NCBI GenBank assembly: GCA_964036155.1
Contig: OZ038423.1
Span: forward strand, 72,617,249-72,681,248
Direction: 5' to 3'
From: Diploscapter coronatus
Taxonomy: Eukaryota; Nematoda; Chromadorea; Rhabditida; Rhabditidae
Length of the DNA: 64,000 nt
The notes under the pieces were generated by a model. It ran no database searches. It was given only the letters and a program-made list of their open reading frames with translations, and was not told the origin of the DNA. Every line of letters begins with the position of its first letter. Position 1 is the first letter of the stretch. A program made the translations under genes and the position numbers. Positions 47,101 through 58,400 of this stretch are shown here, in pieces.

Positions 47101-48228
47101 ACTTATCCGACATCGCACAAATCCGAGTTGACCTCATCGATTTGCGTGTTTCGCTTCGACGGACCACTGTTGTTCACAAATTGTGACCGGTTTATCAAGT
47201 CCTTCGAAAGGACATTCTCTGAATGGATGCGGACTTTGGATTTAGAGGTGTCAAATTGATTTATTTTGCAATATTAAAAAAAAAATCTTTTCTGAATCTA
47301 CAACTTGTTCAAGTAGCCATGATAGACAGAAATTTTCTCAAATTTTGCTAAACTTGTCTACTTTTAAGGAAATTGATTAAATTAGCCTATGAATTTAGAA
47401 ATCTGAAAGACCGGTCTTCTTCATCATGGATTGCTCGTCGATTTCGCACATTGATTTTATGGGAATCAAGGCACTTGAAAATGTAATTTTTCTTTGATAA
47501 ATTAGAACAAAAGTTTTCTTGTAGATCGCCAAAGAATTGAAAACGAGTGGGGTTTCGTTATATTTGGTTGGAACAAACAGTAAGGTGATCGTTTAATTGA
47601 GTTTGAAAATCGAATTTTTTAGAAATATTCCGTCGAAAAATCGATTATTGTGAAATCGATCAATTGCTACCTACCGAATTTCTTTTCCCAACTGTAAAGG
47701 ATGCCGTCATGTTTGCTGAACGAAATGGGTATTTTGACGCTTATTATTATATATAAATTCAGCTATGACTTTCCCATGATTTTTTTGACAATGGATAATT
47801 TGTTACCTCGTTACTTTGCAATCAATAGTTAAAGGTATAAGGCAAAGTAGGGAAAAATATCTTCCCATATCACTTCGTTGGTTGCGAAGTAACGAATTAT
47901 CAAGTTGCTATTTTATTTAATTTCAAAGCGACATTTAAAATCCATTATATGGATTTCGAATACCAGCAACAATTATGTAGAAAGAAATAAAAAAATGCTT
48001 CCGTACAATTTTGTCTGGATAAAGAATTCTCCAATATCTGTTTGCAGAGAAGCAGCTGACATGTTGAATTTGGCAGCAAAACAGATATTTGAAAATAGAG
48101 CGAGCTGTGAAAATGAAAAATCCAATGAACCATTGAAAATGTCGAAGAAAAATGAAAACCAAAGCCAAAATGATGCTCGAACTACGAATAATTTCATAAA
48201 TTCGATCGATAAAAAGAACAATTGTTGA
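44145..48228 (+). CDS. SLC26/SulP anion transporter with STAS domain
   Basis: Twenty-one exons, all phase-consistent, encode 690 aa: 44145-44186, 44395-44462, 44506-44613, 44659-44720, 44852-44962, 45053-45099, 45141-45230, 45271-45346, 45388-45476, 45620-45712, 45860-46011, 46054-46201, 46367-46480, 46536-46613, 46653-46748, 46793-46899, 47082-47247, 47399-47482, 47525-47579, 47623-47728, 48048-48228. SulP marks are [40 protein letters not shown] (the sulfate-transporter signature), [17 protein letters not shown], and the 12-14-span membrane domain. A STAS domain follows, with [23 protein letters not shown]26 proteins exchange sulfate, chloride, bicarbonate or oxalate; the substrate cannot be read here. 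Intron 5 is GC-AG. Two acceptors end in GAG. The C-terminus is Asn/Lys-rich. A TTTTAG precedes the ATG by 6 nt. Confidence 0.94.
44963..45052 (+). other. GC-AG intron (90 nt) in the SLC26 gene
   Basis: The donor is TCTGTCG|GCAAGT, the usual GC-donor consensus, and the acceptor is TTTTCTAG. Splicing here is needed to keep HASVGSFAVLS in frame. Confidence 0.85.
47794..47901. repeat. Intronic hairpin in the SLC26 gene
   Basis: GATAATTTGTTACCTCGTTA... from 47794 mirrors 47880-47901 (reverse complement GATAATTCGTTACTTCGCAA). It lies in the 319-nt last intron. Confidence 0.6.
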
Positions 48229-48536
48229 TAAACTTATTTATTTCGATGTTTTAATTTAGTAACAATAAATTAATTAATTAAAAATCAACCTATGAAAAAT
48301 CGCGAAAGTTAATCATTTCAACAGCTTCAAAGTTGTATGAATATCGAACAGAAACACCCTTTGAAATTATTATAATATTTCGTTTAAAGAATTTGGTCAG
48401 TTTAAGAAAGATTTCACGAGACTACCATCTAGCATTCCCAAGCACCTTCAATGTTAAAAATTACAACCGTACTTGGAAGGATATTGAAGGTTAAAACCAG
48501 TAAAAATCAATCAAAAAAATCTAAAAATTACGAATT

Positions 48537-50933
48537 TCAAGGCAAGTATCTGTAGAGCTCGATAGCGGAATAACGTTGCATGCAACTTTTGTGGATGAAA
48601 CTGAATTCGGTGGCCGTAAATGGTGAATTCGGGTTGATTTCGAAATTGAACAGCAAATAATCGAATCTTAAAATTTCTCTACCAAAAATATTTGGCAAGT
48701 TCATTTCAAACCTGGCGATCTCCCTCAACAGATTTTTCGCTCCATCGTAAGTACTGTGAATTTCGATCAGAATCTAATGAAAAATATTAAAAAATCATTT
48801 TTTGCTTCTTGAAAATTTCATAAGGTTTGAAGTCGAAATAATATTCTTAGAGGGAAAAATTAATGAAAGATCTAAGATGTCACATTTTTCGCGCCATAAG
48901 AGAATTTTTGCCTAATTAAAAAATATATATATATATATTAAAAACTTTATCAATTACCTGGCAAACGGTTTGCTTCTGCAGAAACTGCGTCATAACCTGG
49001 AATTCCGCGCCTTCGATGTCGATCTTCAAGATTTCGATTTTATCGACTTTTTCTAGCTTCATTAGATCTTCTGAAAGTAAGCATATGCAATATGAATGAA
49101 CAAATCTTAACCAATAGTTGAAGTCCCTTTACTGGCATCGGTAACTTTGGCAAGTGTAATTGCTCGTGATGCTCCATTTATCGACTTGAATACTTGTTCA
49201 GAAATTGATGCTGGCGACTGAAAGTCTGATTTTTTTATATCAAAACTCGACGAAAAATACTAATCAATATATTTTCGTTTCCAATTTGGTTTGCATCAAT
49301 GATGACTAAACTTTGAAATTTTGATCAGGCTGATTCGAAATCACACCCTGTGGAGGTTTTCATAGAAGTAAAAGTTCTTTTCAGACTATAGTTCAAAAAA
49401 TGATATATTTCATAGCATTTGATCATTTATAATCAAATTCGCACCCTATCATATCCATAAATTTTGCATCTCATGTTTGTGTATTTCTGAATTTCCTCAT
49501 CGAACGATGGCTGTCCGGCGATTCCCAGGGAGAAAATTCTAAAATTTGTTTTAGGAAGCAAAAATTTTCATATTGTCAACACGCGAAAAAAGAGTTCATT
49601 CGAATAAAGAAGAGGCAATCAGACTCCAACAACTATACGACGAAATAGTGTGTTCAATGAAGACAGTTAGAGTTTTCTCTGTATGCACCAGCTCCCGATG
49701 ATCTCTTTTTTCCGCGCCACTAATATTTTCCTTACACACATCCATCAGGCACGTTGATCGGATCGCAAATCCACTTTCCGCCGTCGAAAATTCGTCCGAG
49801 TCGCATTCGAGGGCAATAGGCCTATTTTAGGAAGTTAAGAAATAATTTATAAAAAAAATTTTGAAAAATGTACAACTTCGTGATTTGACAGAAAAGTAGC
49901 TAGGTATAAAAAATGGTAGATAAAGATAGGAAAATCCTTTTGTTGTACGGGCACAATTCTTCATCCCCAAAAATCTCATTTGATCTCAAACTCATCTCAT
50001 TACCACTTCTCTCGACATGAAATAAACACAAGTTTGGAAGTCAACGTGTTTTCTCTGTAAAGTGGAATCAGAGAACCAAGTTAAAAGACTTTCCGAATCA
50101 AAGTCTCTCATTCGGTCACTGTTGAGTGAATTGCGACCAGGAAAGGAGCCAACAATTCTACTTTCGTCCTTTCGAAGCTACAAGCGACGACGATGAATTG
50201 CCTACCTCAGGAGCGAGAACATTATAGATTTCCTGATTGACTGTAGTCTTCACATAATCGGCTCGCGTACGACCCTGATTTTTGTGCCAATCGATGAATT
50301 CTTTGCTGATCACTATTTTATCACCTTTATCGTTGCTGTTTTGCTAAAATGATGATTTTAAAGTTAGTTTAAACTTTTTCATATTGTTGTATGGAAACCA
50401 ACTGGATCATCGAAACATGCTAAATTTAGGAGTGTGGAAATTTGGTTATTTCATGAGAATTTTGACTCAATGATACTTTATGTCAGGATTAAAGAATCTT
50501 CCATACTTTTGTGCCAGAGAAATTATAATACTAAAAGCTACACCAAAAATTGCTAGCTGTAGCCATTTAAGGAAATTTGAATGTAACAAATTCAAGATCT
50601 TTAGTAAAGTTAAGACTTAGATACCTTTTCAGATTCGGACGGAGCTGAATATTTCTTTCCATTTCTTTGATCGAGTATTAGTGTTTGAAGCTCTTTCATG
50701 TGGCCTAATAAATTTAATGAGAATCTTTGAAAATCGAGAAATCAGCATGTTTCCTCAAAATGTTGCCCATTCTAGAGGTTTACGATTGAGTGCTCGGTTT
50801 CAAAATGTACACTATTTTCGACACACGTCAAATACATTTCTGCACACCTACTTTGTTGAACACTGTTGAATATCATCCAAAGTCCGGAGTTGATGGCCAA
50901 AAATAGAATGAAGAATATATATTGGTTGGACAT
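48537..50933 (-). CDS. FkbM-type methyltransferase with signal anchor
   Basis: Nine exons (50933-50852, 50704-50625, 50343-50206, 49821-49736, 49538-49445, 49217-49112, 49070-48958, 48773-48712, 48666-48537) encode 296 aa. The N-terminus has one hydrophobic stretch (IFFILFLAINSGLWMIF) typical of a type II anchor. The catalytic part follows the Methyltransf_21/FkbM pattern common in nematodes: YCPRMRLGRIFDGGKWICDP, CVIFSLGIAGQPSFDEEI for the SAM-binding glycine region, then EILKIDIEGAEFQVM, the signature acidic motif, and ILIEIHSTYDG. It ends SAIELYRYLP. A Golgi or ER lumenal O-methyltransferase is likely; the substrate is unknown. Confidence 0.9.
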
Positions 50934-52488
50934 CTTTTATCCAAAATATCAATATCGCAAATCGATTTACACAGTGAAATTAATATAGTAGTTTACTATG
51001 TCAATATCTTATCGTCCTGAACAATGCATCGATTCTCTGACGAAGAAATTGAAAATGGTGGAATTACGTCAACTGGGAGGGAGGATCTATTTGATCAATT
51101 GCAGGGTGTCTCTACACGTTTTAGGGCGCATCGATAATATTTCGATTGGAATTGGTTCCAGCATTTCGGCATAACACTGTTTGCATAATTTTATGTCCCT
51201 CCCATTCTTCTCATTCTCTCCTTTATCACCTATTCATTCGTGTTCTCTCGGCCTATCGGGAGTGAAATAATTGAAATTTGAAAAATCGAAAGCGGAGTGG
51301 ATAAAAAATCGACAGATTCCGAGCTTTTAGAATTAGAAATTAGGGCTAACTTTTTCTATCGGAACAGTAAACTGAATTCCAGGGCTCGTACTAAAGTCCC
51401 CCTCACGTGAACTTGAACCATTTTACACGAGGTTCACGCGAAATTAGATCGCATGATCTTTTGGGGTGAAACGAACCTCGACTGAGCCTCGTATGAACTA
51501 TCGCACTAGCTCGTTTTAACCTAATTATGCGATAATTAGACAATTGATTAATCGCTAATGTTTACATAGAATTGAAGCCAGAGTCAATACGAACGAGCTC
51601 AATGTAAATTAGTAGGGTATACTACTGATTTCCTCTATGATCTTTCGATTCGCGTGAGCTTCAATTTTTTCATAGTTCAGATGAACCTCGCGTGAAATAA
51701 AAGTTCGCGCGAGGGGACTTCAGTACGAGCCCCGATCTTTTAGTTTTACTCCGTCAGAAACGACATATTTCAGGTTGAATACGAATACGAATTTGCATAA
51801 ATTGGATAGTCGCTACTGAAAGGAGAGACCCAAGCTATTCTTTCTTGGAGTTACATGAATAATTTTTAAATATCGATTTTCAAAAATTTATTGAATAGCA
51901 AATTCACTGTACATGTACAGAAGACAGTATCATCACAACATTTTTGGCAGTCGAATATGTGATAAAGAAGAAAGCTGTAGGATGATGATGAACGAATGAT
52001 GATTTCGGATAAATTAGATAAATCTTGGGAAAATTCAATTGGTCAAGTTCTAATAGAAAACTATCTAACTCAACTTTAATAGTTTTCACCTAAATGATTG
52101 AAAGAATGGTGAAATCATGGTTCATTTAAATTCTTCAAGGTTTAGAGAGAAAATATATCTAGGATCATAACCCTCCCAAACGAAGATTTTTAAGAAGAAA
52201 AATTACCGGATGAAAGCATTTGAGCCATAAAGACAGTGAATGCGTTAACCCGTAGTTCAATAGAAATATTACATAACAGAGATTGGTTTTAATGCAAGTT
52301 ATGCACCATTACAAATAATCATTCTCAAATGATAAATCGCATAACTCGCACGAAGAGATAGGAAGTTTTTCAATCAATCAATGGAAAGATATGTATAAAT
52401 TACAGACATTTTAGAGCAGATATATTGCAAAGTTACCATGATCGCCAAGAAAATGTCATGAGAATTATAAAAAAAAGACAAAAAATTC
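50934..52488. other. Intergenic, contains a foldback and the perlecan 3' flank
   Basis: This is the 5' side of the methyltransferase gene and the 3' side of the perlecan-like gene. It contains one foldback element (51382-51733), listed separately. No exon is supported. Confidence 0.5.
51382..51733. repeat. 352-nt foldback element
   Basis: The left arm begins GGGCTCGTACTAAAGTCCCC (51382) and runs through CACGAGGTTCACGCGAAA (to about 51440). The right arm 51681-51733 is its diverged reverse complement, ending GTACGAGCCCC. Arms are about 55 nt and roughly 80% alike. Coding potential is absent, so it looks like an old MITE-type element. Confidence 0.75.
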
Positions 52489-55400
52489 TTAATTCAAATG
52501 TCTATGTCGTCGAATTTTAAGGAACTTCTTTTGAACTAGCCATTCGTCACAAGGCCTGACTCCTTTTCCATCTAAAAATTATCAGCTTGTTTAATTTGAC
52601 TGATTGAATGAATCACTACAATACCTATAGCCGTTCCCATCAAATCTAATTTCTCTCCATTCAAAGTCACATCGGCAATGCAACCGACGAAGTTGTGAGA
52701 GAACAGTCCACCCGTTGAAGAGTATAAATTCGGAACGCCTCCTGAAAAGAAGTCAATTTTTTGTTGGAAGAAAAGCTTCAATGAGAAGGTAAAATTCATG
52801 CCTTAAAATTCTATGAAGAAAAGTTCTTTTTCAAATAATCGAAAAGGCGAGTTAAGGTTCTTTTAGTGACATTTATTTTCAGATTGATTAATGTTAAGAG
52901 CAAGGAGCAGGGTTCTTGGAGAAGTAGTAAACATTTTTCTTTGCATTCTTAATTTAAAGCTTTGGAGGAATCTTCGATTCTTCTGAAACTAAGTATCTTG
53001 AAGATTGTGTTTCTTTTAGATAAGGATGTTAGTCATTTTTATACCAATGAATATGTTTCCATCGACATTCAACATGGCGAGGATTCCACTGCTGCGTGTG
53101 TGCTGCTCGATGCCTCCATCCAATTGCATTGCACCTCGTCTGCCTCTTCTAAAATTTACATTCGCTCAAATTTCTCGTGGATTATTATATTTCCAGGGCA
53201 AATATTCAGCCAATCCCATGGCTTGTCAAGCTCTAGTTCAGTAGTTTTCTTATAGTTTATAGAAGGGGTTAACTATGCTCCATTATGATAAAATTCTCTC
53301 GATACTACAGGACTTTTAAGCTCCGATAATGGGTTTTAAATATTGTCTTCTTCGAGTTTCGTGACATTTCTAGTCTTTGACAGGAAATGAACTGAATGTA
53401 TCTTCTCGAACACTAAATATCCCTCACCAGCAGTACAGCTGTCAAGACGCGTCTCAAGTGCGTGACCAATGAGTTTTGCCTAATTTAAAGGTTCGAATCA
53501 ACAACTCCGTAATGCGTTCCTATCCCAGCCGATATCACTCCCCCACTTTGCTCGTTTGTTTAATTTTATTAATTGTTCGAATCATGCTATTTTTAGGGAT
53601 TAGAGCCGTTAGGAAATGGATTTTTAGATGTTCGATAGCGGGGCGATAATTGCCTTGAAAGTAAATGGAAGAATGAAATTTCCGATCGATTTTGGTATTT
53701 GATTGTTCCTGATTGTTTCCACCTTACCTTTCTAGTCGGACCCTATGCTCCTTTCCGTCATCAACTCTGTCTTCCGTGACGATGTGAGCAGCACCGCCTC
53801 CTAATTCATATCTGAAAAGTTAATCGTACAAATCAAGATCGCCACCTTATCGCCTTTCTATAATTCATAGCAATGAGAATTTCGTAGTATATTTCTTTAG
53901 AATATCGTTTATACTTTGAATTCATAAAAACCATCGTCGTCCTAGTAAGAGTAGAAGTGTGTTTGATGGGCACTTAGATTATCTCAAAATATTACGAGGA
54001 TTATCAGAAATCTCATCTTGCATATCATCTTTTGTTTAAGAATATTAACGCATAAAAATCCTACTCTAGAAAAATGATCTCCGTTTTTCTTGATATCTAA
54101 TATCCATTATCTCTGAAAATTTCCCTCAGAAGAAAAACGTTGCCCTATTCGTGAGCAAAAGGTGGAAATGGCGAAGCTTTAGTCATGCATAACTTTTTCA
54201 GAAGATCCATCTTATAATTTGATTTGCAAAGATGAAGCTTCCATTAGGAGAAAAGCTAACTTCATTGTAACTGACCAGGCTAGCTCATATTACTCATAGC
54301 TAATTTTAGACCTAGTTTTTTCCTAATCTTCATAAATCGATCAAAGCCTACGAATAATGAAGATGGCCGTTGACCAATCCGATATATAAGTAGTCTTCCA
54401 TGGCAGTGACGCTAGGCTTCTGGCCCTGCCACATTATTATCTAAAAATTGCATTATTCAATTTTTGAAATCAACATTTCATCATTGGCGATCATAGATTT
54501 TCTTACCCCATTAGCCTGTGTAGTTTTGAATTTGAACTCGATGGTTTCCTCCTTTTCCGAGGTCAAATGCGGAAATTCGTCTGCCGAGATTTCGATGAAC
54601 GCGTTTCCATCGAATTTGGCCGCGTGCTCCACGGGTTTGACTAAATAATAATTTTGAGAGGTATCATTTAATCCAGAATTAGTTTGGCAGGTTTTTATAC
54701 TTTTTGACGACGAATTTAATCGAATATAAATTTAGTGCTCTTTCTATAAAATTTTATCCAAAATGTCGCATAATCTTTTATAGGATAGCGCATATCTTTC
54801 ATAAATCCCAAACGTGAAAAAGATCAGATTAATGAGAATTTCCGGCACATTTCCAGTTCATAATCCAAAAATTTCCTTATTTTTTATTCCGGTCAAAAGT
54901 CACTTGCTGCTAATGGCTTTTCGTTTGCTCGCGCCATAACGCGTAATTTATCTTTATGCGAGGAATTTTCGACGTCAATAGTAAAATGCTCCAAATTAGG
55001 CGCATTTACGATTCAATTTACCGAAGTTTGTTTCCAAATGGTGCCGAAATTAATCACTTGAAATTTCGACCAGGAAATTTTTTCCTGAATTTTGTCAACG
55101 TCCTTCAAAATTTCACTTGAAATTAGCCTTTCATTTTCGTTATTTAGGTTTACCTTCAAAGCCCACAAAATCCCACGAATTGTACATCTTTCAAAAATTT
55201 ATCATCATGCCATAAGTTGAGAGAAATTTACATATTTCATCAAAAGCTGAAATGTAGGCGGAGTTTTCGCAGTACTTTTATGATAAAATTCATAGCCTAT
55301 TCAATTTCAATTAACTCTTGCTTTGGCTACCTATTTTGAATTTAAACCAGCATGCTAAACAATCCCTATCATCTGCACACAGCTCAACATAAATTGCAAT

Positions 55401-58400
55401 TTTCGTTATGTTTCCTAATTTCGCTCGTAAACCAAATGAAGCATCACTCATTTGTCTCAGGCATCCCAATTTTTCAAATTTGTGATTATTTTTGGAGTCT
55501 AGACAATTTCTTCTCGCTTAATTTTTCTTTCATCTGGCTCTTTGAAGCAGGTTTCACCTTCTTTCACTTATAATTTCGTGTCATCAATCATTCCAAATTT
55601 CTATAATTTTATATTTTCTGAGAAAAACAACTTACAAATACTGCACTGCGGTCCGTCGTAGTAGAGCTTGCACTGGCATTCGTAGTGAGTCGAATTTGTG
55701 GGGATGCAAATTCCGTTCGGCCCGCACGTGTGCCCAATGCAGATTTCCTCGACCGGACAGGTCCCTTTCACTGAAATTCATTTATTGTCGACTTTTACAA
55801 AGGAAAAATTAAGAGCTCTTATTAGGAGTGTGCGGAAGTTGAAAAATTCGAAATTAGTTGGAATTGAAATGTTTTCAAATCCCGGAATCAGTATCGGAAT
55901 TCCGCTTTACCCTGGCTCCTATGAAAAGTCATACATTGATATTTACTACTTATTCGCAACTTGATACTTTAAAAATTTGTGATCGTGTAACTTTCGAACA
56001 TTTCAGGAATGCAGCCACTTCACTATTTCCTATCGCTAGTATTCCTAATTTTCCTATCATTCAGCTCAGTCGCTGGTTTGAATTTCAGACAAAAGTTTGA
56101 CTTTTCTCTAAATAAATTTATCCGCTTCATTTAGGAGGATGGCTACAGATTATTACGCCCTTATTAACCGGTATCAAACGCACGGAAAGTAAGATCAAGA
56201 TTCCATGAACTTCATCAACTAGTTCCAACTTTGAGAAGTTAGAAAACTTTTGTTCAGACGATTTGACGCTCTTCCGAATTATTATGAAATGAAAAGGAGC
56301 GCACTTTTGTCTGATTCAGATTATTTCGAGACTGGAAGGGATAAGTGAGATTTGATATTTCTGTTTCAATTTTAAGAATAGTTTAGGCGCTTTCTCGGAG
56401 ACTACCAAAGACTAGTCAATCGTCCCCGAATGTAGGCAATTTTTGAGCTATCGCTGAAAAATATACAATCAGTTTTGTTGATCACTTTCTTACGAATGAA
56501 CTATGAATTTAGGAACCAGCTGCTCTAACACGAACTCATCTATCGAAAGTACTTTGCTTCTGTAAATAATCGTTGCCTCAAATTGGGTATTCCAGCATCA
56601 TGACTTATTTTTTTCTTTGGAATAAATTGTTTACCAGTAAATTTTATAATCGGCCAAAAATTGAAGTCATTCGAGTTTTCGAATTGCGTCTTTTTGTGAC
56701 TTGGGGAAACTTGAATCCAAATTAAAAGTGATAGGGAATGTCAAAAGCGAACCATACTACGTGGTCACTCACACTACCTCGAAGGGATGTGTTATCAAAA
56801 ATAAGACGTTGTATTTAGCTTCAAATTTGGACTACATAGAGTTCGAGAAGCCCCAGATAATTAACTTTGAATCTGTATGAAAATTTACAAGTGAACTCTC
56901 ACATTTGCAATCCTCGACGCTCATCGTCGGTGTGGTATCATCGATGTCTTCGATAGTGTTCCATTCGTCGCTGATCTCCCTGGTCGTCGCCACTTCTGCT
57001 ACTTCCACAACTGGTTCTGTCGGAGAAGGTGTCGGCGCGAGAGTCGATTTGTCCGCTTCTGATTCGACGACTGCTTTCACTTCCTCAACGACTTTCTCGG
57101 TTGTCAATTCAATTTCTTCCTCTTCGTCGTCGTCTTCGATATCCTCGAGCTCTTCTGTCTCCACTGATTCCAAAATATGCGCCTTTTCTTCTTCCTCCTT
57201 TTCAGCGGTAGTTTCATTTCTCAATGTTATCGGAACTGAAATGGGATAACTCGTTGATCAAAAATTAGCAAAATTAAAAGTCACCTCTATATATTTCGAC
57301 ATCCTGCAGCGACTTGTCTTTATCAGCATCATATACGTAAAGAGTGGTTGTTCTGGGCTCAGGTTCAGTCGTGGTTGTCTCTTCCTCCTCCTCCTCCTCT
57401 TCCTCCTCTGCCTCGTCCGTTGTCATTTCAGTTGCGACTGGTTCTGGAGTCGTTTCAGGCACAGGCTCAGCTTCACTGGGCTCAACCACTTCCGGAAGCT
57501 TCTCAGTTGACGTCGTCCAAATTTCCGGAGCGATCACCGGTACTTCTTGAGTCACCCAGGGTGTGGTCCAAGAGATGATTGAAGTAATTTCGGTTGTTAA
57601 CGGGATTGATTCGTCGATTTGCTCCTCCGGCAGAATTGTCGGTATCGTTCTGTCACCACCGTCGTCTTCATTTTCTCTTTCATCCGGCGTAACTCGACCC
57701 GCAGCTTCATCTCCATCTGTCACTCTATCGGTCGGTTCACTATCTGGTTCAACTCCAACTTCGCTGCAATCCACGATGTCTCCGGACTTGTATGAGCCAG
57801 TGTCTTGCAAGTTTACTGGAATGCCGTTTACTCTAATTCCGTGAATGCATCCTTGGAATGGTTGCTCTGGAACGTCATCTGGGGTCTCGAGTCCAGGTGG
57901 AATGCCACCGATATAGAGTTCAGTTCCTAGCTTGTAAGTCGTGTTATCGAGCATCCGAATCGCATGTCCATCGACCATGAATGAAGTTTCGCCCTCAGGA
58001 GTTCGAGCTAGTGTCACCGTGTGCTTCTTGCCGGGATATATCTGCATGCTTTTCAGTTCAGTAGCCTGGATTCCATTGTACTGCTTGAAGACAACGTGGT
58101 CGTTGATGAGTGACAGTGAGATGTATTTGCTATCTTGTGGATTGTAATTGGATGCGACGTAGAATAGAAGATGTTCCGATTTGGTTGCCTTCGGTTCGAT
58201 GTCGATTGACACGGAGTCCAATCGAGGAACGGGCTTCAGACTGACGAACGAAGTGTCGTACGTGAAGCCGAGGGCAGTTCTCCGCTTGTCCAGTGGGATT
58301 TCGCACCGAAGTCCGCTGCTGTCCGCAGGACAGACGCATTGCCACGTGTCTTCGTTCTCGAGGCACAAACCAGAGTTGCAGTCCTCGTCACGACACTTTG

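Noticed and set aside
56905..57844. Long Ser-rich frames on the plus strand
   Set aside because: They are mirror frames of the Glu/Asp/Thr-rich perlecan linker on the minus strand.
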